This document shows, piece by piece, positions 15,613 to 24,643 of a stretch of 40,948 bases of DNA; position 1 is the stretch's first letter; each line of letters begins with the position of its first letter. The notes below the pieces were generated by a model that was not told where the DNA came from, made no database searches, and saw nothing but the letters and a program-made list of their open reading frames with translations. Source of the DNA: Pseudoflavonifractor capillosus (GTDB taxonomy: Bacteria; Bacillota; Clostridia; Oscillospirales; Oscillospiraceae); the NCBI RefSeq assembly GCF_016902575.1, contig NZ_JACSNZ010000015.1, positions 1 to 40,948 on the forward strand. Direction: 5' to 3'. The position numbers and the translations under genes were made by a program.

Positions 15613-16923
15613 ATGGCTGAATTGGTTTACGGCAAAGACGGGCGTCTTCTGTTTACCAAGGAGATGAAGCAGGAGTACACCCTGCTGATGCCTCAAATGC
15701 TTCCCGTCCACTTTGGTATGTTCCGGCAGCTGTTGATGCTGGAGGGCTACAAGGTGGATATGCTCACCACCAACCACCGGGGTATCGTGGATGAAGGCCT
15801 CAAGTACGTCCATAACGACACCTGTTACCCCGCCCTGCTGGTCATCGGCCAGCTCATAGATGCCGTCAAGCATGGCGGATATGACCCCCACAAGGTTGCC
15901 CTGCTCATCACCCAGACCGGCGGTGGCTGCCGGGCTTCCAACTACATCCACCTGCTGCGGAAAGCCCTGGAGAAGGCGGGCATGTCCTATATCCCTGTCA
16001 TCTCGGTCAACCTCTCCGGCATGGAGAAAAACCCCGGCTGGAGCCTCACCCTCCCCCTCATCCGCAAGATGATCTACGCCATGATGTACGGCGACCTCAT
16101 CGTCAACGTGGCCAACCAGGTGCGCCCCTACGAGGTCATGAAGGGGGACACCGACAAGATGGTGGAGACCTGGGAAAATAAGCTCATTGACGCCTTCCAG
16201 AAGGGCAAGGGCATGAACCGCAAGGAGATGCGTCAATACTTCGACCAGATCTGCGCCGATTTCGCAGACATCCCCGTAGCCGGCCCCCAGAAGGTGCGTG
16301 TGGGTGTGGTGGGCGAGATTTATGTGAAGTTCTCCCCCCTGGGCAACAACAACCTGGAGGACTTTCTCCTCTCTGAGGGGGCCGAGCCTGTGGTGCCCGG
16401 TCTCACCGACTTCATGATCTTCAAAATTTTCAACCGGGAATCCGACGTAGACCTGTACGGTGGAAAGTGGATCAAAAAGAAGGTGTGTCAGATTTTCAAG
16501 GGCTATATTGAGGAGTGCCAAAAGGACATGATCGCCGCTTTGAAAAAGACCCGCTTCCATGCACCCGGCACCTTTGAAAATATGCACAAGCTCGTGAAGG
16601 GCTATCTGGGTGACGGAAACAAGATGGGCGAGGGCTGGCTGCTCACCGGTGAAATGCTGGAGCTCATCCACTCCGGCGTGCCCAACATTGTCTGTACCCA
16701 GCCCTTCGGCTGCCTGCCCAACCACATTGTGGGTAAGGGCATGATCCGCAAGCTGAAGGATGACTATCCCAACTCCAACATTGTGGCCATTGACTACGAC
16801 CCCGGCGCTACCAAGATCAACCAGGAAAACCGCATCAAGCTGATGCTGGCCAACGCCCGCCAGATTGCCCGTCAAGAGGCCCAGCAGGCCGCTGAGAATG
16901 AGCTGGTGGGAGCCTCCCACTAA
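15613..16923 (+). CDS. 2-hydroxyacyl-CoA dehydratase subunit-like iron-sulfur protein
   Basis: A 436-residue protein resembling the HgdB/FldB-type dehydratase component. Conserved-looking cysteines are C71 (NDTCYPALL), C106 (TGGGCRASNY) and a C-x6-C pair near the C-terminus (VCTQPFGCLPNH), suitable as [4Fe-4S] ligands. AAGGAG precedes ATG 15613 by 8 nt and the gene follows the activase by 30 nt, so the two proteins should act together. In other Clostridia related activase and dehydratase-like regions occur fused in a single long chain; here they are separate. The true substrate is unknown, and members of this uncharacterised branch need not be real acyl-CoA dehydratases. Confidence 0.85.
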   Translation: MAELVYGKDGRLLFTKEMKQEYTLLMPQMLPVHFGMFRQLLMLEGYKVDMLTTNHRGIVDEGLKYVHNDTCYPALLVIGQLIDAVKHGGYDPHKVALLITQTGGGCRASNYIHLLRKALEKAGMSYIPVISVNLSGMEKNPGWSLTLPLIRKMIYAMMYGDLIVNVANQVRPYEVMKGDTDKMVETWENKLIDAFQKGKGMNRKEMRQYFDQICADFADIPVAGPQKVRVGVVGEIYVKFSPLGNNNLEDFLLSEGAEPVVPGLTDFMIFKIFNRESDVDLYGGKWIKKKVCQIFKGYIEECQKDMIAALKKTRFHAPGTFENMHKLVKGYLGDGNKMGEGWLLTGEMLELIHSGVPNIVCTQPFGCLPNHIVGKGMIRKLKDDYPNSNIVAIDYDPGATKINQENRIKLMLANARQIARQEAQQAAENELVGASH

Positions 16924-16937
16924 GGAGGTCGTTTCCC

Positions 16938-17501
16938 ATGTCCCAGCTCACCCTTGTGGAGGCCTCCACGCCTGAGCATTTCCGTGCCATGAGCGAAATC
17001 CATGCCCTGGGCTGGTGGGCCGCCTATCCGGATGCCGTTCCCCTGGACTGGATGGAGGCAAACATTACCCCTACCCGCTGGGTGGACACCTTTGCTGAAT
17101 ACGCACGTACTCCCCGGCATCACGGGTTTCTCCTCTATCGAGATGGCACCCCAGTGGCCTGTATCACCTGCGGTCCTGCCCGCATCGGCAATCAGAACCA
17201 CGGTGGCGGGATGCTGGTGAAGTTTGACGCCTCCGGTTATGAGGGGTGGGGTGAAATCATCTCCTTTTACACCCATCCCCAGGAGACGGGCAAAGGGTAC
17301 GGCACCATGCTCATGGATCGGGCCAAACAGCAACTGAATGCAGACGGCTTCCACCGGGCCTATGTGTTTGTGCTGCGGGAAAATGAGGGTGCCCGGCGAT
17401 TTTACGCCCGAAACGGCTTTTCCTGGGATGGCACCCAGCAGGACATTCCCTTTTCACACGACACCATCTGCGTGGATTTGCGCTATACCACAGTTCTATA
17501 A
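16938..17501 (+). CDS. GNAT-family N-acetyltransferase
   Basis: A 187-residue protein. The acetyl-CoA-binding motif is visible as FYTHPQETGKGYGTMLMDRA (R/Q-x2-G-x-G/A pattern) followed by FVLRENEGARRFYARNGF, the usual GNAT end. The N-terminal half (HALGWWAAYPDAVP) is the substrate side and gives no clear clue to the target. AAGGAGG lies 9 nt before the ATG, and the gene is 14 nt after the dehydratase-like gene, so it is probably the last gene of that operon. A strong terminator follows. Confidence 0.88.
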   Translation: MSQLTLVEASTPEHFRAMSEIHALGWWAAYPDAVPLDWMEANITPTRWVDTFAEYARTPRHHGFLLYRDGTPVACITCGPARIGNQNHGGGMLVKFDASGYEGWGEIISFYTHPQETGKGYGTMLMDRAKQQLNADGFHRAYVFVLRENEGARRFYARNGFSWDGTQQDIPFSHDTICVDLRYTTVL

Positions 17502-17506
17502 TCGAC

Positions 17507-17538
17507 AAAAGCGGCGGAGCAAACGCTCCGCCGCTTTT
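17507..17538. terminator. Bidirectional terminator between GNAT and DegV genes
   Basis: AAAAGCGGCGGAGC (17507-17520) and GCTCCGCCGCTTTT (17525-17538), loop AAAC. It serves both convergent genes. Confidence 0.92.
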
Positions 17539-17545
17539 TATACTC

Positions 17546-18415
17546 TTATATACGCACCGCACCCACGCCCAGCACGCCGGGCCCAGTATGGCAGGCCACA
17601 GAGAGGGTCAGGTCTGCATCCTCCACGTCGTAGTCCAGATGGAAGTACCCCTGTACCTGGGCCTTCCACTCCTCCCGGAGTTGGTCAGGCACCTGACTGC
17701 ATGCAATCTTCACTGCCAGCTGTCCACTGTCATGCAGGGGCTTCAACCGCCCCTCCAGATCCTCTTTGAGCTTGTCCAGCATCAGCAGGCGAGCTGCCTT
17801 AGCCCCCCTGGCCTTTCCCACACTCTCTAACTTTTCCCCGGCAATGGTGAGCACCGGCTTAATGTTGAGCATAGTGCCGGCAAAGGCCTCAATACCTGAC
17901 ACCCGTCCACCCCGGCGCAGATATTTCAAGGTGTCCACCATGAGGAAGATACTGGCGTCAGACGCCTGCTCCTCCAGGGTACGGCGAATCTGGGCGGCAT
18001 CCTGTCCCTGATCAGCCAATGACAAGGCATCCATCACCGACTGCCGTTGCGTCACGGAAATGCGGCGGTTATCCACCACCTGCACCTTGCCCTGGTAATC
18101 CTCCGCCATCATCCGGGCGGTGGCATAGGTGCTGCTCAGACCTGCGGACATAGGGATATACACCAGCTGGTCATAGCCCTTGAGAATCCGGTTCCAAAGC
18201 TCCAGGGTGTCTGCCGGTGAGGGCTGGGAGGTAAACATCTCCGCCCCGGCCGTCAGGCGCTGATAGAAGTACTCCTGGCTCAGATTTAACCCCTCGAAGT
18301 ACACCTTCCCGTCAATGTTGATGGGCATGGGCACTACAAAAATGCCCAGCTTCTTCCCTTCTTCCACGGTAATTCCGCTGTTGCTGTCCGTCACCACGGC
18401 AACTCTTGCCTTCAT
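17546..18415 (-). CDS. DegV-family (FakB-like) fatty-acid-binding protein
   Basis: A 289-residue protein with the DegV pattern: VAVVTDSNSGI at the N-terminus (ligand head-group Ser/Thr), VVPMPINIDGKVYFEG, FTSQPSP, VYIPMSAGLSSTYATA, VVDNRRISV, and the RGGRVSGIEAF segment. Such proteins bind a fatty acid; FakB members present it to a fatty-acid kinase, which is not in this window. A GTG at 18421 is in frame, but ATG 18415 is better spaced (9 nt) from the AAGGAG site. A consensus promoter is at 18486-18514, with its -35 box overlapping the stop codon of the Sir2 gene. Confidence 0.92.
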   Translation of the reverse strand: MKARVAVVTDSNSGITVEEGKKLGIFVVPMPINIDGKVYFEGLNLSQEYFYQRLTAGAEMFTSQPSPADTLELWNRILKGYDQLVYIPMSAGLSSTYATARMMAEDYQGKVQVVDNRRISVTQRQSVMDALSLADQGQDAAQIRRTLEEQASDASIFLMVDTLKYLRRGGRVSGIEAFAGTMLNIKPVLTIAGEKLESVGKARGAKAARLLMLDKLKEDLEGRLKPLHDSGQLAVKIACSQVPDQLREEWKAQVQGYFHLDYDVEDADLTLSVACHTGPGVLGVGAVRI

Positions 18416-18485
18416 GAGCACAGTCTCCTTTTCCCAGGATTCAAAATACAGTCAAAATCACAGCATGGTCGCTGTCTTTATAGGC

Positions 18486-18514
18486 ATTGTACCATAATTT
18501 TACGGATCTATCAA
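18486..18514 (-). promoter_or_regulatory. Promoter of degV
   Basis: Minus strand TTGATA (18514-18509), 17 bp, TACAAT (18491-18486). The -35 element overlaps the Sir2 gene's TGA. Confidence 0.72.
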
Positions 18515-19245
18515 GATTTGAGATGGGCACACACTGTCTCAAGCACCCCGGCTATGGGCTCTCGAATCACAACGCCCGCCCGGCTGTCATAGCTGGTGGC
18601 ATCCCGGTTGATGAGGGCCAATCTCTGCCCCCGGAAGTACTCCAGCAGGCCAGCAGCCGGATAGACCACCAGAGAGGTACCACCCACAATGAGCAGATCC
18701 GCCTGGGAAATGGCCTCCACCGCCCCCCGAATGGTCCGCTGATCCAGCCCCTCCTGGTAGAGCACCACATCGGGCTTGATCACACCGCCGCAGTGAGGGC
18801 AGCGGGGAATCCCCTGGCCCTCTGCAATCTGCTCCACAGGGTAGGCGGCCCCACAGGACAGGCAGTAATTGCGATACACAGAGCCGTGGAGCTCATACAC
18901 CCGCTGACTGCCCGCCTTCTGGTGCAATCCGTCGATATTCTGAGTCACCACCGCTTTCAGTTTGCCCATCTGCTCCAGCTGCGCAAGGGCCAGATGGGCG
19001 CCGTTGGGTTGGACATCCAGACACAGCATTTTTTCCCGATAGAAGCGATAAAATTCCTCAGTGTGAGCAAAAAAATAATCATGACTGAGGATGGTCTCCG
19101 GCGGAAGGGCATAGTGCTGGTGATACAGCCCGTCCTGGGAACGGAAGTCCGGGATCCCACTTTCCGTAGACACCCCCGCACCCCCAAAAAACACGATATT
19201 ATGGCTCTCCTCCACCCACTTGGTCAGCATCTCCACTTGCGTCAT
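18511..19245 (-). CDS. Sir2-family NAD-dependent protein deacylase
   Basis: A 244-residue sirtuin with the NAD-binding motif FFGGAGVSTESGIPDFRS (residues ~19-36), TQNIDGLH (102-108), catalytic His120 in ELHGS, and a structural zinc site at C128/C131 and C149/C152. It removes acyl groups from lysines using NAD+. ATG 19245 is chosen over an upstream in-frame start because AAGGAGG stands before it; an own promoter is at 19270-19298. It may share some transcripts with degV downstream, but degV also has its own promoter. Confidence 0.95.
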   Translation of the reverse strand: MTQVEMLTKWVEESHNIVFFGGAGVSTESGIPDFRSQDGLYHQHYALPPETILSHDYFFAHTEEFYRFYREKMLCLDVQPNGAHLALAQLEQMGKLKAVVTQNIDGLHQKAGSQRVYELHGSVYRNYCLSCGAAYPVEQIAEGQGIPRCPHCGGVIKPDVVLYQEGLDQRTIRGAVEAISQADLLIVGGTSLVVYPAAGLLEYFRGQRLALINRDATSYDSRAGVVIREPIAGVLETVCAHLKS

Positions 19246-19269
19246 GGTTGTCTCCTCCTTTTGTATCTC

Positions 19270-19298
19270 ATCATACTCCACCTACGGCCACAGGTCAA
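19270..19298 (-). promoter_or_regulatory. Promoter of the Sir2 gene
   Basis: Minus strand TTGACC (19298-19293), 17 bp, TATGAT (19275-19270). Confidence 0.68.
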
Positions 19299-19312
19299 TC
19301 CACTCCAACGAA

Positions 19313-19349
19313 ACAGGCGTGTCCCAGCCTTCAGCCGGGACACGCCTGT
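19313..19349 (-). terminator. Hairpin at the end of the opp operon
   Basis: A 13-bp perfect stem (19313-19325 with 19337-19349), directly after the stop of the 98-residue protein gene. Only a short T run (TTTCG) follows on the minus strand. Confidence 0.7.
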
Positions 19350-19354
19350 AAACA

Positions 19355-19651
19355 TCATTTCCAAAACCAGAGCATCAGGGCAATGATCAGCCCAAAGACA
19401 ACCACATAGATGATGCCAATCAAAAGTGCTGACTTCAATGCCGCCCAGACATAGGCTCTGCGATCCTCCCGGCTCATGCCGCTGTCCTCCCAGGGACGAA
19501 GATCCTCCTGCCTTTCCTCAGGCTGCTGTGGCTGAGTTTGAGGCTTGGAGGCCGTATCTCCGGGAAGGATCAGACCGGGACGAGAGATGCCGCTCATGTC
19601 CGCAATCACGCGGCCATCGTCATCCTCGTATTTTTTTGGCTTACGTGCCAT
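19355..19651 (-). CDS. Small single-pass membrane protein of the opp operon
   Basis: A 98-residue protein with a hydrophilic Pro/Gln-rich N-terminal two-thirds (SKPQTQPQQPEERQEDLRPW) and one membrane segment near residues 70-96 ending in LWFWK. No domain is recognised. It starts 3 nt after the oppF stop, so it is the last gene of the peptide-transport operon and is translated with it. It might be an assembly or regulatory partner of the transporter, but only the gene order supports this. Confidence 0.72.
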   Translation of the reverse strand: MARKPKKYEDDDGRVIADMSGISRPGLILPGDTASKPQTQPQQPEERQEDLRPWEDSGMSREDRRAYVWAALKSALLIGIIYVVVFGLIIALMLWFWK

Positions 19652-19654
19652 ACC

Positions 19655-20683
19655 TTACTTGTCAAAGAGGTGGCAGACCACATAGTGGCCGGGCTCCACC
19701 TCACGCTGGCAGGGGGCCTCCACCTTACAACGCTCGGTGGCGTAGGGGCAGCGGGTGTGGAACTTACAGCCGCTGGGGGGATTGGCAGGAGAAGGAATGG
19801 AGCCCTCCAGCACGATCCGGTTCATCTTGGCATTGGGATCGGGCACAGGAATGGCAGAGAACAGAGCCTTGGTGTAGGGATGCAGAGGATTGCGGAAAAT
19901 ATCCTGAGTATCGCCGTACTCCACCAGATTGCCCAGGTACATCACGCCCACAGAGTCAGAGATGTGCTCCACCACGGACAAGTCGTGGGAGATGAACAGG
20001 TAGGTCAGCTTGTACTGATCCTGCAAATCCTTGAGCAGGTTGATGATCTGAGCCTGAATGGACACGTCCAGAGCGGACACCGGCTCGTCGCACACCACGA
20101 ACTCGGGGTTGAGAGCCAGAGCACGGGCAATGCAAATACGCTGGCGCTGACCGCCAGAGAACTCATGGGGATAGCGGGCCTTGTGGAAGGGCTGCAGGCC
20201 GCAGTTGTCCATGACCTTGTCAATGTAGTCATTGTACTCGGCCTTGCTCACCAGCTTGTGCTCCCGCACTGCCTCGCCAATGATCTCACCCACAGGCAGT
20301 CGGGGGGACAGGCTGGAGAAGGGGTCCTGGAAGATGATCTGCATCTTGGTACGCAGAGCCCGCATCTCCTTGGGACTCATGTCGTAGACCTCTTTGCCGT
20401 TGAAGAGCACCTGGCCGTCGGTCTTCTCCCCTGCCAGGCGGAGGATGGTACGGCCGGTGGTGGTCTTACCACAGCCGGACTCGCCCACCAGACCCATGGT
20501 GGTACCACGCTTGAGGTTGAAGGTCACGCCGTCCACGGCCTTGACATGGCCCACAGTCTTGCTGACCATGCCGCCCTTGATGGGGAAATACTTCTTCAGG
20601 TGGTTAACCTGGAGGATATACTGGGGATCATATTCCACCGGAGTGAAGTCACTGGTGACAATACCCTTTTTCTGATTGGCCAT
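19655..20683 (-). CDS. oppF: Oligopeptide ABC transporter ATPase OppF
   Basis: A 342-residue ATPase subunit. Walker [11 protein letters not shown]-loop [12 protein letters not shown], signature EFSGGQRQR, Walker [15 protein letters not shown] and the C-terminal Cys-rich OppD/F tail ([15 protein letters not shown]), which in related proteins can hold a [4Fe-4S] cluster, are present. It powers peptide import together with OppD. The start overlaps the oppD stop as TAATG, with GGAGGTGA 7 nt before it, so translation is coupled. Confidence 0.95.
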   Translation of the reverse strand: MANQKKGIVTSDFTPVEYDPQYILQVNHLKKYFPIKGGMVSKTVGHVKAVDGVTFNLKRGTTMGLVGESGCGKTTTGRTILRLAGEKTDGQVLFNGKEVYDMSPKEMRALRTKMQIIFQDPFSSLSPRLPVGEIIGEAVREHKLVSKAEYNDYIDKVMDNCGLQPFHKARYPHEFSGGQRQRICIARALALNPEFVVCDEPVSALDVSIQAQIINLLKDLQDQYKLTYLFISHDLSVVEHISDSVGVMYLGNLVEYGDTQDIFRNPLHPYTKALFSAIPVPDPNAKMNRIVLEGSIPSPANPPSGCKFHTRCPYATERCKVEAPCQREVEPGHYVVCHLFDK

Positions 20684-21840
20684 TAGACTTCACCTCCCTG
20701 TTTGTTCTTATCATAATAGCGGTAGCAGGACACAAAGTGGGTGGGGCTGAGCTGCACCTGGCAGGGATACTCGCCCTCACAGTCGGCCACACACATCTCG
20801 CAGCGGTCCTTGAAGTAGCAATAGTTGGGCATATCAATGGGGTTGGGCACCTTGCCGGGGATGGAGTAGAGCTTGTCGATCTGCTTACCCACCACAGGCT
20901 TAGAGGCCATCAGGCCAATGGTGTAGGGGTGAGCAGGGTTGGAGAAGATCTCATGCACAGTACCCTTCTCCACCACACGGCCAGCATACATGACCACCAC
21001 ATAGTCGGCCATCTCAGCGATGACACCCAGGTCGTGGGTAATGAACATGATGGAGGAGTTGATCTTATCCTTCAAGTTGCGCAGCAGATCCAGCACCTGA
21101 GCCTGGATGGTCACGTCCAGAGCCGTGGTGGGCTCGTCTGCGATAATCACCTTGGGGCTGCAGGCCAGAGCCATGGCAATGCACACACGCTGACGCATAC
21201 CGCCGGACAGCTCGTGGGGGAACATATTGTATACGCCCTGGCTGTTGGCGATGCCCACCATCTCCAGCAGCTCAATGGTGCGGGCCTTGACTTCCTCCTT
21301 GGTCTTGCCCTCACCGTGGTGGAGGAAGATGACCTCGTCCACCTGCTCGCCAATGCGGAACACGGGGTTCAGGCTGGTCATGGGCTCCTGGAAGATCATG
21401 GACACATAGTTGCCGCGGATCTTCTGCATCTGCTCGTTGGGCATCTTGGTCACGTCATAGGCCTTATCGCCCATGTTCAGGCGAATCTCGCCCTCCACCA
21501 CCTGGCCCTGGGGCCGCTGGAGCAGCTGCATCAGGGACAGGCTGGTGACGGACTTGCCGCAGCCGGACTCGCCCACCACACCCACGGTTTTACCGATGGG
21601 CACTTCAAAGGACACGCCGTCCACGCTCTTGACCACACCGGCATCGGTGTAGAAGTAGGTGTGGAGGTTATCAAACTCCACGGCGTTATTGGGGTCGGCC
21701 ATCTGGGTGAGGTACTCACTCTCAGGCACGTTTTTACGCTTACGCTGTTTCTCAAAGGCATTGGTGATCCGGCGGTTCTCCTTGGCAATGCGCCGGGCCT
21801 CCCGGCCGGAGAGATAGCCTTCTGCTTTATTCTTAGCCAT
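20683..21840 (-). CDS. oppD: Oligopeptide ABC transporter ATPase OppD
   Basis: A 385-residue ATPase. Walker [11 protein letters not shown]-loop [12 protein letters not shown], signature ELSGGMRQR, Walker [14 protein letters not shown] and a C-terminal OppD/F tail with clustered Cys ([15 protein letters not shown]) are visible. An extra N-terminal ~45 residues (basic, [16 protein letters not shown]) precede the usual domain start. GGAGGAGAG lies before ATG 21840. It pairs with OppF under the two permeases OppB and OppC. Confidence 0.95.
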   Translation of the reverse strand: MAKNKAEGYLSGREARRIAKENRRITNAFEKQRKRKNVPESEYLTQMADPNNAVEFDNLHTYFYTDAGVVKSVDGVSFEVPIGKTVGVVGESGCGKSVTSLSLMQLLQRPQGQVVEGEIRLNMGDKAYDVTKMPNEQMQKIRGNYVSMIFQEPMTSLNPVFRIGEQVDEVIFLHHGEGKTKEEVKARTIELLEMVGIANSQGVYNMFPHELSGGMRQRVCIAMALACSPKVIIADEPTTALDVTIQAQVLDLLRNLKDKINSSIMFITHDLGVIAEMADYVVVMYAGRVVEKGTVHEIFSNPAHPYTIGLMASKPVVGKQIDKLYSIPGKVPNPIDMPNYCYFKDRCEMCVADCEGEYPCQVQLSPTHFVSCYRYYDKNKQGGEV

Positions 21841-21856
21841 TGTCTCTCCTCCTCTC

Positions 21857-23407
21857 TTACCGCTTCATCTTGGGGTCAAAGGCATCACGCAGACCGTCAC
21901 CCACGAAGTTGAAGCCCAACACGGTGAGCAGCAGGCAGATGCCGGCGGGGATCCACACGAACCAGTAGGAGGTCAGCACGAAGGAGTTGGACACGTCGTT
22001 GATGATGTTGCCCCAGGAAGCGAAGGGGAACTTAACGCCCAACCCCAGGAAGGACAGGGTGGCCTCGGTGATGATGGTGGAACCCAGGCTCATGGTGCAG
22101 ATGACGATGAGCTGAGGGATGACGTTGGGGATCAGGTGACGGAAAATGCGGCGGGAAATGCTGATGCCGCAGGCCTCGGTGGCAGTCATAAACTCCTGCT
22201 CACGCAGAGAGAGGATCTGACCACGCACCATACGGGCGATGCTGGGCCAGCCCAGGAAGCCCAGAACCAGCATCAGGTAGAACATTCGCATGGTGGGATC
22301 CACCCGCATACCGTCCATGGCCGAACCCATAATGATGATCAGCGGCATGGAGGGGATGCAGTAGAACACGTCCACCACACGCATGATGAGGTTGTCCACC
22401 CAGCCGCCGAAATATCCGGCCACGCCGCCCAGGATGATGCCCAGGAAGGCGGAAATAAACACAACGATGAAGCCAATGACCAGGGACACACGGCCACCGT
22501 ACATCAGACGGGTGAGCATGTCCATGCCGTTGCGGTCAGTGCCCAGCCAGTGGGCCTTGGAGGGGAAGGCATAGGTATCAAACACCTGGGTCTCCTTCTC
22601 CTGCTTGACGGAGTAACTCTTCGTGTCAGCGTCATACACCAGAGTGTAGTCGTAAGTGCCCTCTTCATTGGTGAAGGTGAACTCGTCGCTGTCTGCCTCA
22701 ATGGCCTCGGCCAGCTGCTCCTTGAAGTCACGGGTAAAGGTAACACCGCTGATCTTGGACTGCACCACAAAGCGGCTGATATAGGCCACGGGCTGGCCGG
22801 CCTTGTTCACGCCGCCATGCTCGTCCATGGTATACTCAGTACCATCTGCGGTGAAGCTGGTCTCCCCGTTGGTGTATGCCTTCAGGGCTGCACGCTGGAA
22901 GTCAAAGTTCAAATCCATAGAACTGTCCTCGGCGTTGACAATGTCCTTAAAGGCCAGTGCCACGGGAGTGCTGCCCTTGGAGACGACGTAGAAGTCCTCC
23001 CCTTCCTTGGCCACACCATAGGTAGCATCCTTATAGGTAAAGGAAGTCTCGTTCTTGGCAGCAGCCAGCATAAACTGGGCCTGGAGTCGTCCGCTGAAAT
23101 CCTGCCCCTCCGCAGTCACAAAGCGGAAGTCGGTGTTTTCCGTCACAGCGGCGTACTCCTTGGCCTGGTACTCATACCGATAGAACAGCTCGTCCTGTCC
23201 ATAGGGGCTTACCACACCGCCAATGAAGGAAAAGACAAACATGACAGCCAGGATAATCAGGCCTGCCACAGCCAGGCGGTTGCGGAAAAATCGCTTGGCT
23301 ACCAGGGCGCCGGGAGAGAGAACTTTGACTCGGCGGTCATCGTTCAGGGAGAGGTGCTCCTGGGAGCCGCCCTCGTTCTGATGGTTCATTTTCTTCTCGT
23401 CAGACAT
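21857..23407 (-). CDS. oppC: Oligopeptide ABC permease OppC with large extracytoplasmic repeat insert
   Basis: A 516-residue permease, where family members are about 300. Residues ~45-65 are the first membrane helix; from ~286 the normal OppC sequence resumes (HWLGTDRNGMDMLTRLMYGGR), with five more helices and the permease EAA-type loop (EACGISISRRIFRHLIPNVI). Between them an insert of ~210 residues (72-285) faces outward. It contains three related units at ~103-160, 166-217 and 225-270 that share a helix ending in an acidic/Asn stretch, then S/EFT-x4-G/T-x-Y. AAAGGAGG lies before ATG 23407; an upstream in-frame start at 23449 lacks support. It forms the channel with OppB. Confidence 0.92.
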   Translation of the reverse strand: MSDEKKMNHQNEGGSQEHLSLNDDRRVKVLSPGALVAKRFFRNRLAVAGLIILAVMFVFSFIGGVVSPYGQDELFYRYEYQAKEYAAVTENTDFRFVTAEGQDFSGRLQAQFMLAAAKNETSFTYKDATYGVAKEGEDFYVVSKGSTPVALAFKDIVNAEDSSMDLNFDFQRAALKAYTNGETSFTADGTEYTMDEHGGVNKAGQPVAYISRFVVQSKISGVTFTRDFKEQLAEAIEADSDEFTFTNEEGTYDYTLVYDADTKSYSVKQEKETQVFDTYAFPSKAHWLGTDRNGMDMLTRLMYGGRVSLVIGFIVVFISAFLGIILGGVAGYFGGWVDNLIMRVVDVFYCIPSMPLIIIMGSAMDGMRVDPTMRMFYLMLVLGFLGWPSIARMVRGQILSLREQEFMTATEACGISISRRIFRHLIPNVIPQLIVICTMSLGSTIITEATLSFLGLGVKFPFASWGNIINDVSNSFVLTSYWFVWIPAGICLLLTVLGFNFVGDGLRDAFDPKMKR

Positions 23408-23423
23408 GAAAGCGCCTCCTTTC

Positions 23424-24410
23424 TTATGCGATGCGCACGCGGGGGTCAACCACAGCGTACAGAATATCGGAAATCAGGTTGCCAGCCAGAGTGAGCACGG
23501 CCAAAAACAGCAGATAGAACATGGAGAAGGGAATGTCGCCTGCGGTCATGGCAGTATAAGAAGTCCAGCCGATGCCACGGATGGAGTACAGAGTCTCGGT
23601 AATCAGAGCACCAGAGAACAGTCCGGGCAGAGAGCCGCCAACGATGGTGACCAGGGGGATGAGGGTGTTGCGGAAGGCGTGATGATAGATGACCTTCTTC
23701 TCGCTCAGACCCTTGGCACGGGCGGTACGGATATAGTCGGCATTGAGCACTTCCAGCATGTTGGTGCGGGTGTAACGCATCAGAGAGCCCACAGACACCA
23801 CCACCAGGGTGACGATGGGCAGCACCAAATGGTGGGCCATGTCCAAGAACTGGCCGAAAGCATCCAACTGATAGAAGTCACGGCCCGTCAGGCCCACCAG
23901 GTCAAACCACTGCAGCTTTACAGAGAACACCAGCTTGAGCAAGGTGGCGAAAAAGAAGGTGGGCAGAGAGATACCGGCCAGAGCAAACACGCTGATGGCG
24001 TAGTCCGCCTTAGAGTACTGCTTGGTGGCAGCAATCACACCCAGAGGAATGGCAATAATCAGCTGCAGGATAAAGGAAATCCCGCCCATGACAAAGGATA
24101 CCCAAATCACGCTGGAGAACACGTCCAGTACGGGCAATGTAAACTTCCAGCTGTCACCGAAGTTACCGGTGAGCAGATTGCTCAGCTGGTGGAGGTAACC
24201 GGGAATCAAAGGCAGGTCAAGGCCGTACTGCCCTTCCAACTGGGCCAACCACTCATCATAGGGCTTGGCGCCGGGGGCCATTGCCAGCTGACGGGCCATG
24301 GTCTCTACATAGGAACTGGGCAGGCACCGCAGCAGAGTATAAATAATAAAAGATACTAAAAATAAAATGAGTACTGATAGTAGGATACGCTTGATGATAT
24401 AATTTCGCAT
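23424..24410 (-). CDS. oppB: Oligopeptide ABC permease OppB
   Basis: A 328-residue permease with six membrane helices. The N-terminus (YIIKRILLSVLILFLVSFIIY) and the long first outer loop are typical of the OppB/DppB N-domain, and the EAA-type motif is RTARAKGLSEKKVIYHHAFRN. GGAGGGG precedes ATG 24410 by about 6 nt. It starts 233 nt after oppA, separated by a strong hairpin, and is followed 17 nt later by oppC. Confidence 0.95.
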   Translation of the reverse strand: MRNYIIKRILLSVLILFLVSFIIYTLLRCLPSSYVETMARQLAMAPGAKPYDEWLAQLEGQYGLDLPLIPGYLHQLSNLLTGNFGDSWKFTLPVLDVFSSVIWVSFVMGGISFILQLIIAIPLGVIAATKQYSKADYAISVFALAGISLPTFFFATLLKLVFSVKLQWFDLVGLTGRDFYQLDAFGQFLDMAHHLVLPIVTLVVVSVGSLMRYTRTNMLEVLNADYIRTARAKGLSEKKVIYHHAFRNTLIPLVTIVGGSLPGLFSGALITETLYSIRGIGWTSYTAMTAGDIPFSMFYLLFLAVLTLAGNLISDILYAVVDPRVRIA

Positions 24411-24553
24411 AGAATCCCCTCCGTATTTGTTGGCGAGTCACTGGGGTTCGTGTCCTCGCTTGATGTGTTCGCCCCGTCCGCACATCAGGCAGCCCCTCCG
24501 GCAAAGTTCCAACCAAGCGTCGGAACAGCCGCCTCATGTGCAGGGATGCGCAG

Positions 24554-24587
24554 GGTTGCCCTGCGGCCAAACGGCCGCAGGGCAACC
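24554..24587 (-). promoter_or_regulatory. Intercistronic hairpin between oppA and oppB
   Basis: A perfect GC-rich 15-bp stem (24554-24568 with 24573-24587, loop of 4). There is no T tract, so it is more likely an mRNA stabiliser or partial attenuator that keeps OppA in excess over the membrane subunits, as known in other opp and mal operons. Confidence 0.7.
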
Positions 24588-24643
24588 GCGTTTATAAACT
24601 CAGAAAACTACTTTCCTTTGTCCATCAAGCCACTGGTGCTCAA

